From: JALORV01 sp963791235
GTDB taxonomy: Bacteria > Pseudomonadota > Gammaproteobacteria > Burkholderiales > Burkholderiaceae_F
Direction of reading: 5' to 3'
DNA: 64,000 nt
Assembly: GCA_963791235.1 (NCBI GenBank)
Contig: CAWBRW010000014.1
Coordinates: 17,256 to 81,255 of the forward strand
The notes beneath the pieces are model-generated. The model had not been told where the DNA came from, searched no databases, and was given only the letters and a program-made list of their open reading frames with translations. How positions within the stretch are numbered: position 1 is the first letter of the stretch; the number at the start of each line of letters is the position of its first letter. The position numbers and the translations under genes were made by a program. Below are positions 55,398 through 64,000 of this stretch, one piece after another.

Positions 55398-57415
55398 TCA
55401 GATTTCGGCCGGATCCACTTCGACCTGCCAGCGCACACGCGACTTGAGTGCGCGCAGCTCGACGAGCCACGGACGCAAAAAGGCGTGCAGCGGGGCGCGA
55501 TGAGAGGCCTCGATCAGCAACTGCGCGCGCTCGACTCCGGCGCGCCGGGCCAGCGCCATCGGTACCGGGTCATAAACGCGCACCTCCGACGGAGCTGCCG
55601 CCAGATCGACCGCCTGGCGGAGAAAGCCAAGCGCGTCCTCGAGATGGCGCGCCTCGGCCGTCAGCAGTGCCTGATGACTTTCGGGTGGCATGCCCGCACG
55701 TCGGCGCTCGCCCAGCAGTGCGTCGGCGAAGGCGGCGTAGTCCTGGCGGGTCAGCGCTGAAAACAGCGGATGCGCAGGAAAGCGTGTCTGCACCAGCGCG
55801 CGGCTCGGCCGTCCGCTGCGCCCGGCGCGTCCGATGACCTGCACCAGCGTCGCGAACAGTCGCTCCGAGGCGCGGAAGTCCTGCGAGGCGAGCTGGCTGT
55901 CGGCGTTCAACACCACCACGAGTGCGATGTTCCGGAAATCGTGCCCCTTGGTCACCATCTGCGTGCCCACGAGCACATCGATCTCGCCGCGATGGACCGC
56001 ATCGAAGGCCCGGGCCGCGGAGTCGCGCCGCCGCGTCGCGTCGCGGTCGATGCGCAGCACGCGCGCGGTGGGAAGCAGCTCCTGCAGTGACTCCTCGATA
56101 CGCTGGGTGCCGCGGCCGACGCCCTGCAGCGCAGTGTTGCCGCAGGCCGGACACGATCGCGGCACACCCGCGCTCCAGCCGCAGTGGTGACAGCGCAGCG
56201 TGCGATCCGGCTTGTGGAATACCGCGTAGGCGGCGCAGTTCGGACAGCTGGACATCCAGCCGCAGGCCTCGCAGGCCACCACCGGCGCATAGCCTCGCCG
56301 ATTGAGGAACACCAGTGATTGTTCACCACGTTCCAGGCACTCCGACAAGGCCTGCTGGATCGGGGGCGCAATCCCCGAGTCGGTCCGCTCGCGGCCCGGA
56401 TCGACCAGATCGATGCTTGGCGCCACGTGATCGTCCAGCGCCGCACGCTGCGTCAGCGTCAGCAGCCGGTAGCGCCCGGCGCGCGCCTGTGACCAGCTTT
56501 CGAGCGATGGTGTCGCGGAGCCCAGGAGGACGGGTACACCGAGCATCTGCGCCCGTTTCACCGCAAGGTCGCGCGCCGAATAGCGCACGCCTTCTCCGGC
56601 CTTGTAGGAGGGGTCGTGTTCCTCGTCGACAACGACGATCGCCAGCCCGGGCAGGGAGGCGAATACGGCCAGCCGCGTGCCGATGACGACCCGCGCGCGT
56701 CCCTCGTGCGCGGCCAGCCAGGCGGCGGCGCGCTTGCCGGCCGCGAGGCCACTGTGCAGCGCCACGACGCCGTGGCCTGGAAATCGTGCACGGACCTGGG
56801 ACTCGAGTTGCGGCGTGAGATTGATCTCGGGCACCAGCAGCAGCGCCTGAGCCCCCGGTCGCGCCGCCAGCGCGCGTTCGATGGCGGCGAGGTAAACCTC
56901 CGTCTTGCCGCTGCCGGTCACACCGAACAGCAGGAACGGAGCAAACCCCGTTGCCTCCGCAACCTGCTGGACGGCGGCCGACTGTTCAACGCTCAACACG
57001 GGCCGCCGCACAGCGTCGGTGCTTCGGCTGGCGGGCAGCGGGGCGCGCAGCCGGGCGATCACCTGTGCAAAGCGCGGCCCGGGCAGTTGTCGTAGTGCCG
57101 GTGGCAAGGCCGGCAGCGCAACTTCACCCCACGCATTCTGATAGTAGTCGGCGGCAAACCGAGTGAGCGCAAGCCAGTGCGAACTCGAGCGGTGCCGATT
57201 TCATCGAGCACACGAGCCACGGGCTTGACGCGGTCAGCGGAAAGCGCTGTCTCGCCGCTCACGCCGGTGACGATTCCGACGACCTTGCGTCTTCCGAGCG
57301 GGACGACACAGCGCAGGCCTGTCAGCTCGTGCTGTTTCCCTCCGGCGCCACGTAGTCGAGCAGCCCCGGCAATCGGCAAGTCGAGCAGGATTTGCCAGTA
57401 GCGCGGGGTCGTCAC
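55398..57415 (-). CDS. priA: Primosomal protein N' (replication restart helicase PriA), frameshift near 57185
   Basis: ATP-dependent 3'-5' DNA helicase that reloads the replisome at stalled forks. The N-terminal DNA-binding domain starts at 57415 (YWQILLDLPIAGAARL, VPLGRRKVVGIVTG). After a frame change near 57185 the rest reads HWLALTRFAADYYQ, Walker A FGVTGSGKTEVY, VPEINLTPQL, DEEHDPSYKAGEGVRYSARDL, GSATPSLES. The zinc cysteines follow (CEACGWMSSCPNC, LRCHHCG, CPACGN), then VTKGHDF and QVIGRAGRSGRP. Joined length is about 672 residues. The shift needs one added base (or two removed). The gene is expected to be functional in the organism. Confidence 0.95.
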
Positions 57416-57748
57416 GTAGATCAGCCTGACTTAGGTAGTAAACAAAAACATCAAGTGTGGGTGCTAAACAATTGATTAATCAAGAACGGATCAGCGATGC
57501 TGAAAGGCTGTGGATAACTTTGTGGAAAAGCGGTGGGGAGGCGCTGCAAACCCGCGTGGGAATTGGCCGAATCCCGGCACGGAGGCCGTCACATTCCAGT
57601 CACGTTCATTAGAAATCAAATAGTTAGCGTCAAGATCTTGCGCCTGCCGCTCGTTAGCCGGCGCAAACCCGCGCCAATACTGGCGGAGCGCAATTTTGTG
57701 AATAAGTCAACTGGATGTGATCGTTTTTGGCACTTTGCGAGTGACCAC
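57416..57748. other. Intergenic region between hemE and priA with a consensus DnaA box
   Basis: About 330 bases, less GC-rich than its surroundings. TGTGGATAA at 57509-57517 is the complement of the consensus DnaA box TTATCCACA, and a degenerate second copy (TTTGTGGAAAA) follows directly. AT-rich tracts (AAACAATTGATTAATCAAG) lie at 57463-57481. The priA promoter must be here, so the box may mediate DnaA control of priA. There are too few boxes to propose an origin. Confidence 0.55.
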
Positions 57749-58833
57749 TCACAGTCGCGACTTTTTGCTGTAACCGTGGACTTCGTCCACCAGCACTGCG
57801 ACGGCCTCAGGCGGCGTGAATTGCGAGATGCCGTGTCCCAAGTTGAAGACGTGTCCGCCATGACGTCCATCCGGACGCTGCGGCGAGCCGAACGCATCGA
57901 TGACTCCGCGCACCTGCTGGCGGATCTGTGGTTCACCAGCGAACAGCGACATCGGATCGAGGTTGCCCTGCAGTGCGCAGCGGTCGTCGATGCGACGCCG
58001 TGCCTGCCCGAGATTCACCGTCCAGTCGAGTCCCACCGCATCGCAGTCGATGCCGGCGATCGCCTCGAGCCACAGGCCGCCGCCCTTCGTGAACACGATG
58101 CATGGCACGCGCTCGCCGTCCCGCTCCCGCGTGAGACGCGAGACGACCTCCTTCATGTAGGCCAGCGAGAACTCCTGGTACGCACCATCCGCCAGTGCAC
58201 CTCCCCAAGTGTCGAAGATCATTACGGCCTGTGCTCCGGCGGCGATCTGCGCGTTGAGGTACTCGGCAACGGCGCTGGCGTTGACCTGCAGGATCCGGTG
58301 CAGCAGGTCGGGACGCGAGTACAGCATCGTCTTGATCTAGACGGAAGTCGTCGGAACCACCGCCCTCGACCATGTAGCAGGCCAGCGTGAACGGGCTGCC
58401 CGAAAAGCCGATCAGGGGAATCCGGTTGGCAAGCGCCATGCGGATCTCGCGCACCGCGTCCATCACGTAGCCCAACGACAGTTCGGGATCGGGCACGGCG
58501 AGCTTGGCGATCTCGGCTTCGGTGCGCAGCGGCCGCTCGAACTTCGGGCCCTCGCCCTCGGCGAAGTAAAGACCGAGGCCCATCGCATCCGGCACCGTGA
58601 GGATGTCGGAGAACAGGATGGCCGCATCTAGAGGGAAGCGATCCACCGGCTGCATCGTCACCTCGGTCGCCATCGCAGGTGACTTAGCGAGGTTCAGAAA
58701 ACTTCCAGCGCGCTTGCGCGTCGCGTTGTATTCGGCCATGTAGCGGCCAGCTTGACGCATCAGCCAGACCGGCGTGTAGTCAGTCGGCTCGCGCAGCAGC
58801 GCACGCAGGAACGTATCGTTGAGTGGGTCTCAC
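57749..58833 (-). CDS. hemE: Uroporphyrinogen decarboxylase, frameshifts near 58337 and the 5' end
   Basis: Decarboxylates the four acetate side chains of uroporphyrinogen III in haem synthesis. Motifs: VWLMRQAGRYMAEYN at the start, LFSDILTVPDAMG with the catalytic Asp, GFSGSPFTLACYMVEGGGS, FDTWGGAL, VFTKGGG and NLGHGI. Frame is lost after DDFRL (~58337); deleting one A gives RLIKTMLYSRPDLL. The 5' end also lacks an in-frame start. Deleting one C near 58821 opens MRPTNDTFLRALLREPTD from a GTG at 58833, which is my proposed start. Joined length ~360 residues is normal. Essential gene, so the shifts are probably read errors. Confidence 0.93.
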
Positions 58834-58843
58834 GGAGCTCGAT

Positions 58844-59176
58844 GTGCAGATAAAGCGCAATTCTGTCACGGGGCCGCTGCCCGCCTGGCTGCGCGCAAGC
58901 GGCGACGGCTTCAGCATCGAGGTTCACGTACAACCGGGCGCGCGGCGTTCGCAAGTCGTGGGCGTCCACGGGGATCGACTGAAGGTGGCGGTGCAGGCGC
59001 CGCCCACGGAGGGCCGGGCCAACACGGCGGTCATTGAGCTGATCGCCAAGCGGCTCGACTGCCGCCCCTCCGCGGTGCAGCTCGCTGCCGGCGCCAGTTC
59101 CCGCGACAAACGCCTTCAAATCGCCGACGCCGCGCTTACCGCCAGCGAGATCGTCGCGCGCCTGCAGCACCAATAA
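58844..59176 (+). CDS. DUF167 (YggU-family) protein
   Basis: A ~110-residue small alpha/beta protein of unknown role. Family features are PAWLRASGDGFSIEVHVQPGARRSQVVG, LKVAVQAPPTEGRANTAVIELIAKRL and GASSRDKRLQI. GTG at 58844 is chosen because GGAG lies 6 bases before it; GTG at 58823 is the other option. It diverges from hemE with about 10 bases between the proposed starts, so the two genes' control regions must overlap each other's coding sequence. A perfect hairpin follows the stop. Confidence 0.9.
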   Translation: MQIKRNSVTGPLPAWLRASGDGFSIEVHVQPGARRSQVVGVHGDRLKVAVQAPPTEGRANTAVIELIAKRLDCRPSAVQLAAGASSRDKRLQIADAALTASEIVARLQHQ

Positions 59177-59177
59177 G

Positions 59178-59201
59178 AAGGGCAGGCCGAAGCCTGCCCT
59201 T
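59178..59201. terminator. Bidirectional hairpin between converging genes
   Basis: A perfect 10-bp stem AAGGGCAGGC/GCCTGCCCTT with loop CGAA, starting 2 bases after the DUF167 stop and 20 bases from the converging small-protein stop. A/T flanks suit termination in both directions. Confidence 0.8.
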
Positions 59202-59220
59202 GCAACAAAGCCGAGCCTGA

Positions 59221-59412
59221 TTACTTCTTGGCTGCGGGTGCCGCGGGAGCAGCCGCCGGGGCCGCGTCCTTCTTCACTTCGCAGCCCTTCATCTTCGGGT
59301 CCTTCTTGCACTGTTCGGCCGTCGGCTTCGCCTCTTCCTTCTTGGCGTCGGCGGCATAGGCAGCGCCGGTCGCGAAAGCGGCGGCGATCATTACAGCAAG
59401 GAGCTTCTTCAT
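59221..59412 (-). CDS. Small periplasmic Lys/Ala-rich protein (63 aa)
   Basis: A signal peptide (KKLLAVMIAAAFATGAAYA) leads a ~42-residue mature peptide rich in Lys, Glu and Ala. It has two cysteines (EQCKKDPKMKGCEVKK) that could form a disulfide, and an Ala/Pro tail (APAAAPAAPAAKK). AGGA lies upstream of the ATG at 59412. Similar 'CKKDPKMKGC' small proteins are common in betaproteobacteria; function is unknown. It ends at the bidirectional hairpin. Confidence 0.85.
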   Translation of the reverse strand: MKKLLAVMIAAAFATGAAYAADAKKEEAKPTAEQCKKDPKMKGCEVKKDAAPAAAPAAPAAKK

Positions 59413-59597
59413 TTCAGGATTCCTGGAACGGTTGACGGAAAGATATAGAGCGATGGGCCAGGCCCACGATCTTACGGGCGCCCGGGCTCCGCGAGATCTA
59501 ACGCGCAGCCGGCAGCAAGGTTGACACGAAATCGGGGGGATGTCGGTAGAAACCCTTGATTCGGGCCAGGCCGACCGACCAGGATGATGCTTTTTTG

Positions 59598-60130
59598 CTA
59601 CTCCTGCGGTAGCGCCAGCGTGCGGACCTGGAAGGTGCCGTCGTTTTGCACCAGCCAGGTCTCGGAAAACACCAGATTGCCGCGCACCAGCAGCGACGTG
59701 GGCGGCGCAGGGAGCGGGCGAAGCCGCCTTCAGGGACGCGAGCGCCATGTCGTCGAGCGTCTTGATCTTCGGCGACCGCGTCACCTTTGACCCCACGACG
59801 TTGCCATTGCGATCGACGGTGGCCTCGACGACGATGACCGCCTGCAGCAGATGGTGCGGCCGTCCTTCGAAGAGCTTCTTCTGGTTCGCCTCGTGGATGC
59901 GCTCGGCAGCACCGCGCTTCCAGGACTCGAGCGCCGGGTTCCGCGGAGCGAGCCCGACGGGCGACGCCCAGCCGCCCACCGCGCGGGACGGCTCGCGTGG
60001 CGGGCGCGGAGCCGGTCGGAGCAGGGGGCGAGGTGGTTGGCGCCGGAGGCGGCGAACTGCATGCCACCAGCAACAGTCCTGCGATGGCCGCAAGAAACGT
60101 CAGGCGGGTCGCTCTCCGGGTCGTCTCCAT
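59598..60130 (-). CDS. TonB C-terminal-like lipoprotein, two frameshifts as read
   Basis: The start at 60130 opens a lipoprotein signal (FLAAIAGLLLVACSSPPPAP). In the next frame follow LAPRNPALESWKRGAAERIHEANQKKLFEG, then the TonB-C-like strand pattern AVIVVEATVDRNGNVVGSKVTRSP. In the third frame come LLVRGNLVFSETWLVQNDGTFQVRTLALPQE and a stop at 59598. Frame spacing shows both shifts are single inserted bases (near ~60000 and ~59720). Joined length is ~176 residues. The domain resembles energy-transducer TonB ends but is anchored as a lipoprotein, so it is not a classical TonB. Role unknown. Confidence 0.75.
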
Positions 60131-60150
60131 CCTGCGATCTCCTTTCAGTG

Positions 60151-60591
60151 TCACCTCACTACCAGCACCGGCACCGTCGTATGCGCCAGCAGCCTCTGCG
60201 TCTCGGACCCGAGCACCAGGGCCGAAAGTCCGCGTCGACCATGCGATGCCACGACGATCAGCCCGGCGCCCGTCTGCTCGGCCGCCGCAATGATCCCGCG
60301 GATATACATCGGAGGCCTCCTGCAGCGAGGTCCGGCAGTCGACCCCCGCCGCCGCGGCGATCTCCTTGGCGCGCGCCAGTCGTGCACTGGCGACGGCGCC
60401 CACCTTCGCCTGGTAGTCGGCTCCGGCAATGGCGCTCGACTCGCCCACGGCGCTGTAGGGATAGGGCGCCTCGACCGTCACCACAGTCAGGTTGCGCGCC
60501 CACCTCGGCGGCCAGCTCCGCGGCGGTTTCGACCGCCCGCTCGGACAATCGGCGAGCCGTCCGTGGCGACCAGGACGTTGCCGTTGAACAT
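60151..60591 (-). CDS. Universal stress protein (UspA family), three frameshifts as read
   Basis: A small cytoplasmic nucleotide-binding-type stress protein. From the ATG at 60591 the pieces are NVLVATDGSP, LSERAVETAAELAAEV, ARNLTVVTVEAPYPY with AKVGAVASARLARAKEIAAAAG, then RGIIAAAEQTGAGLIVVASHGRRGLSALVLGSETQRLLAHTTVPVLVV. The G-x2-G-x9-G(S/T) ATP motif is present as GRRGLSALVLGSETQ. Removing one base at ~60558, ~60498 and ~60313 joins everything into ~145 residues. It sits downstream of the ATP synthase terminator. Confidence 0.88.
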
Positions 60592-60625
60592 TCGAAGCTC
60601 CTGAGTTGATATTTCGGCACGAAAA

Positions 60626-60662
60626 ATGCAAAAGGGGCAGCCGCTAGCCGCCCCCGTTTTCA
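60626..60662 (-). terminator. Terminator of the atp operon
   Basis: On the minus strand AAAACGGGGGC is followed, after a short loop, by GCCCCTTTTGCATTTTT. This gives a stem of about nine pairs with A/T flanks and a T-rich tail, 13 bases past the atpC stop. Confidence 0.75.
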
Positions 60663-60674
60663 CGCTAGACCGAC

Positions 60675-61094
60675 TTACTTGCCGCGGATCTTGCGGATCG
60701 CCGCGATCTGGGCCGCCATCGATGATAGTTCGGCTTCGGCCTTGGCGATCTCCATGTCGCTGTTGGCGTTGCGGCGCGCGTCCTCGGCCCGCTGCAGTGC
60801 CTCGCGCGCCTTGGCTTCGTCGAGGTCCTTGCCGCGGATCGCCGTGTCGGCGAGCACCGTCACCACGTGCGGCTGCACTTCGAGGATGCCGCCGGCGACG
60901 AAGATCTGCTCGTCCTCGGTCTTGCCCGGCACCTTGATGCGGACCACGCCCGGCTTGATGCGCGTGATCAGCGGCGTGTGACGCGGATAGATGCCGAGTT
61001 CGCCGGCCTCGCCCGGCAGCGCCACGAACTCCGCCTCGCCGGCGAAGATCGATTCCTCGGCGCTGACGACGTCGACCCGAATGGTTGTGGCCAT
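60675..61094 (-). CDS. atpC: ATP synthase F1 epsilon subunit
   Basis: Regulatory subunit of the rotor stalk in F1Fo-ATP synthase. A 139-residue, intact frame with an N-terminal beta-sandwich (VDVVSAEESIFAGEAEFVALPGEAGELGIYPRHTPLIT, VAGGILEVQPHVVTVLADTAI) and a C-terminal helical hairpin (AREALQRAEDARRNANSDMEIAKAEAELSSMAAQI). It is the last gene of the atp operon, 24 bases after atpD, and is followed by a terminator hairpin. Confidence 0.97.
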   Translation of the reverse strand: MATTIRVDVVSAEESIFAGEAEFVALPGEAGELGIYPRHTPLITRIKPGVVRIKVPGKTEDEQIFVAGGILEVQPHVVTVLADTAIRGKDLDEAKAREALQRAEDARRNANSDMEIAKAEAELSSMAAQIAAIRKIRGK

Positions 61095-61118
61095 GATGGC
61101 TCCTCAGGACGACCGCGC

Positions 61119-62563
61119 TTAGGCGGCGACCTTCTTGGCTTCCTCTTCCTTGCGCATCTTCTCGAACTTCTCGCGCGCCTCGTCGATCGTGCCGACCATG
61201 TAGAACGCCTGCTCCGGGAAGGCATCGCACTCGCCGTCGACGATCATCTTGAAGCCGCGGATCGTTTCCTTCAGCGGCACGTGCTTGCCGGGCGAGCCGG
61301 TGAACACCTCGGCGACGTGGAACGGCTGCGACAGGAAGCGCTGGATCTTGCGCGCGCGCGACACCGCGAGCTTGTCCTCGGGCGACAGTTCGTCCATGCC
61401 CAGGATCGCGATGATGTCGCGCAGTTCCTTGTAGCGCTGCAGCGTGGCCTGCACGCGGCGCGTCGTCGTGTAGTGATCTTCGCCGACGACGTTCGGGTCG
61501 ATCTGGCGCGAGGTCGAATCGAGCGGGTCGACCGACGGATAGATGCCGAGCGACGCGATTTCGCGCGACAGCACGACGGTGGCGTCGAGGTGGCCGAAGG
61601 TCGTCGCGGGCGACGGGTCGGTCAGGTCGTCCGCCGGCACGTACACGGCCTGGATCGAGGTGATCGAGCCGGTCTTGGTCGACGTGATGCGCTCCTGCAG
61701 CTTGCCCATCTCCTCGGCCAGCGTCGGCTGGTAGCCCACCGCCGACGGCATCCGCCCGAGCAGCGCGGACACTTCGGTGCCGGCCAGCGTGTAGCGGTAG
61801 ATGTTGTCGATGAAGAGCAGGATGTCCTTGCCCTCGTCGCGGAACGCCTCGGCCATCGACAGGCCCGGTCAGGCCGACGCGCAGGCGGTTGCCCGGCGGC
61901 TCGTTCATCTGGCCGAACACCATCGCGACCTTGTCGAGGACGTTCGAATCCTTCATCTCGTGATAGAAGTCGTTGCCCTCGCGCGTGCGCTCGCCGACGC
62001 CGGCGAACACCGAGTAGCCGCCGTACTGCTTGGCGATGTTGTTGATGAGCTCCATCATCGTGACGGTCTTGCCGACGCCGGCGCCACCGAACAGACCGAT
62101 CTTGCCGCCCTTGGCGAACGGGCAGATCAGGTCGACGACCTTGATGCCGGTCTCGAGCAGTTCGACCGACGGGCGAGAGTTCGTCGAACTTCGGCGCCGG
62201 CTGGTGGATCGCGCGCTTCTGGTCCGACTTGATCGGGCCCGCGTCGTCGATCGGCCGGCCGAGCACGTCCATGATGCGGCCGAGCGTGCCGGGGCCGACC
62301 GGTACCGTGATGCCGGCACCGGTGTTCTTCGCCTTCATGCCGCGCCGCAGGCCGTCGGACGAGCCCATCGCGATCGTGCGCACGATGCCGTCGCCGAGCT
62401 GCTGCTGCACCTCGAAGGTCAGGCCCTGCTCGACCAGCTTGTTGGTCGGATCGGCCTCGAGGACCAGCGCGTCATAGATCTCCGGCATCTGGTCGCGCGG
62501 GAACTCGATGTCCACGACTGCGCCAATGCACTGAACGATGGTTCCGGTGGCTCCGGTGCTCAT
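61119..62563 (-). CDS. atpD: ATP synthase F1 beta subunit, two frameshifts as read
   Basis: Catalytic subunit. The N-terminal beta-barrel (GTIVQCIGAVVDIEFPRDQMPEIYDAL) reads from 62563. After a shift near 62173 the nucleotide domain follows: LLETGIKVVDLICPFAKGGKIGLFGGAGVGKTVTMMELI, including the P-loop GGAGVGKT. After a second shift near 61868 come MAEAFRDEGKDILLFIDNIYRYTLAG and the rest to 61119. Each shift is cured by deleting one base (one C giving SPSVELLETG, one G giving VGLTGLSMAEAF). Joined length ~480 residues is normal. Interruptions in this essential gene are almost certainly read errors. Confidence 0.96.
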
Positions 62564-62600
62564 AGGATTTCCTCAGTTCTGCTCTTCAATTCGGTTGCGA

Positions 62601-63483
62601 TCACGACACCGCGGCGGCGCCGCCGACAATCTCTGAGATTTCCTTGGTGATGCCGGCCTGCCGCGTCTTGTTGTAGATGAGCTGCAGTTCCTCGATCAGC
62701 TTCTTCGCGTTGTCCGACGCCGCCTTCATCGCCACCATGCGCGCGCTCTGCTCGGACGCCATGTTCTCGGCGACCGCCTGGTAGATCAGCGCTTCGGCGT
62801 AGCGAATCAGCAGCGCGTCGATGACCGCCGGCGCATCGGGTTCGTAGATGTAGTCCCACGAGTAGGCGCGCTTTTCTTCCTCGCTCTGCAGCAGGCTCTC
62901 TGCCGACAGCGGCAGCAGCTGCTCGATGACCGGCTCCTGCTTCATCGTGTTGACGAAGCGCGAGTAGGCGACGTACACCGCGTCGATGCGGCCGTCGGCA
63001 TACATGTCGATCAGCGCCTTGACCGGCCCGATCAGCTTTTCCAGGTGCGGGCGGTCGCCGATCTGCACGTAGTGCGAGACGATGCTGGCGTTGAGCCGCT
63101 GCAGGAAGCCGAAGCCCCGGTTGCCGATCGCGGTCGTGTGGACCTTGACGCCCTGCGCGTCGAGTTCCTTGATCCGCTGCAGCACCGCGCGCTGGATATT
63201 GGTGTTCAAGCCCGCCGCACAGGCCCTTGTCGGTGGTCACCAGGATGATCCCGACACTCTTGATCGTGTCGCGCTTCTGCAGGGCCGGCGGCCGGTACTC
63301 CGGGTTCGCCATGGCCAGGTGCGCGACGATGTTGCGGATCTTGTCGCCGTACGGCCGGAACTGGCGCATCCGGTCCTGCGCCTTGCGCATCTTGGAGGCC
63401 GCGACCATTTCCATCGCCTTGGTGATCTTGCGCGTGTTCTGCACGCTCTTGATCTTCAGGCGGATCTCTTTGGTACCTGCCAT
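62601..63483 (-). CDS. atpG: ATP synthase F1 gamma subunit, one frameshift as read
   Basis: Central stalk subunit. The N-terminal helix reads AGTKEIRLKIKSVQNTRKITKAMEMVAASKMRKAQ. After TTDKGLCGGL the frame shifts near 63212, and the rest runs NTNIQRAVLQRIKELDAQG to the C-terminal helix ELQLIYNKTRQAGITKEISEIVGGAAAV. Deleting one T (CTTGAAC to CTGAAC) restores the invariant DKGLCGGLNTN. Start at 63483 (MAGTKEIR); an ATG two codons upstream is also possible. Joined length is ~293 residues. Confidence 0.96.
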
Positions 63484-63600
63484 GCTCATTTCGTCGGGAT
63501 GTACGCGGCGCTTCGCGCCGCACGTGCATCCCTCCGACTCCAGTTAGGTGATTGAGCTTGGGAGCGGCCCGGCGCTCAATCGCAGTTCAACACACGCAAA

Positions 63601-64000
63601 TCAATACCCGGCCGACTTCTTGAACGCCTCGATCGCCTTCGTCAGCTCGGCCTCGTCGTCCTTCGACAGGTCCTTCGTGCTTTCGATGCGTTCGACCAGC
63701 GCGGCGTGCTTGGTCTTCACATACTCGCGCAGCGCCTTCTCGGCCGTCAGGCAGTCCTTCAGGTCGATACTGTCGAAGGCACCGGCGCTCACCGCGAACA
63801 GCGTGACCGCCATTTCCCACACCTGCAGCGGCTGGTACTGCGGCTGCTTCATCAGCTCGGTGACGCGGCGGCCGCGCTCGAGCTGGTTGCGGGTCGCCTC
63901 GTCGAGGTCGGATGCGAACTGCGCGAACGCGGCGAGCTCGCGGTACTGAGCGCAGCGCAAGGCGCACGCCACCACCGAGCTTCTTGATGACCTTGGTCTG
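63601..64000 (-). CDS. atpA: ATP synthase F1 alpha subunit, C-terminal part, cut by window edge and frameshifted near 63955
   Basis: Only the last ~130 residues are in the window: QTKVIKKLGGGVRLAL, then in another frame AQYRELAAFAQFASDLDEATRNQLERGRRVTELMKQPQYQPL and the helical C-terminus to a TAA/TGA-type stop at 63601. Removing one C near 63955 gives the expected VRLALAQYRELAAFAQF. The gene begins beyond the right edge. atpG follows after about 110 bases. Confidence 0.94.
   Translation of the reverse strand, partial: RPRSSRSSVVACALRCAQYRELAAFAQFASDLDEATRNQLERGRRVTELMKQPQYQPLQVWEMAVTLFAVSAGAFDSIDLKDCLTAEKALREYVKTKHAALVERIESTKDLSKDDEAELTKAIEAFKKSAGY

Noticed and set aside
57416..57748. Chromosomal origin near priA
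   Set aside because: Only one consensus DnaA box and none of dnaA, dnaN or gidA adjacent; not enough for an origin.
60867..62045. A 392-codon plus-strand open frame over atpC/atpD
   Set aside because: Antisense to ATP synthase genes and composed of Arg/His/Leu shadow sequence.

Overview
The window is GC-rich chromosomal DNA from a proteobacterium, most likely a betaproteobacterium close to Burkholderiales. The reasons are gene order: atpA-atpG-atpD-atpC at the right edge with hemE and priA nearby on the same strand; a DUF971-ubiE-Tim44-ubiJ-ubiB block; and glmU and glmS close together. There is one tRNA, tRNA-Arg(CCG), and no rRNA or CRISPR array. Placement is by family recognition only.

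Layout. 1-11 kb is accessory: two large transthyretin-like/unknown proteins, a beta-carbonic anhydrase, an ArsR-AHSA1 pair with a perfect palindromic operator, a tyrosinase, an IS1182-type element and an FMN-dependent 2-hydroxyacid oxidase. 11-23 kb holds a CadC-like TPR regulator with a divergent NTF2-like secreted protein, a thaumatin-like lipoprotein, a beta-helix lipoprotein, a low-GC potassium channel and a DUF5666 lipoprotein flanked by two halves of a broken membrane-protein gene. 23-36 kb is mostly housekeeping: glmS, an Lrp regulator, glmU, a DUF6279 lipoprotein, a sodium:solute symporter, a zincin-like lipoprotein, then the ubiquinone block. 36-45 kb has two SAM methyltransferases, a beta-propeller protein, a DUF4242/VOC cluster with its own winged-helix/TPR regulator, and a PEP-CTERM protein. 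45-52 kb has a gene-poor stretch, a DUF6502-DUF5666 pair, a c-type cytochrome lipoprotein with 76 consecutive prolines, and an IS481-type element ending next to the tRNA. 52-64 kb has a tri-haem cytochrome c5, an ECF sigma/anti-sigma operon, priA, hemE, a DUF167 gene, a universal stress protein and the ATP synthase genes.

Two signals recur. First, an undescribed repeat of about 184 bp containing TGTTTACGAC motifs occurs at 4.9 and 20.0 kb, with related short copies at 13.9 and 22.7 kb. Two of these copies abut the halves of a gene that would be whole if the intervening segment were circularised. Second, many essential single-copy genes (glmU, priA, hemE, atpD, atpG, atpA) carry frameshifts that are mostly cured by deleting one base. 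This points to insertion-biased sequencing error rather than gene decay, so most frameshifted genes are annotated here as single genes.
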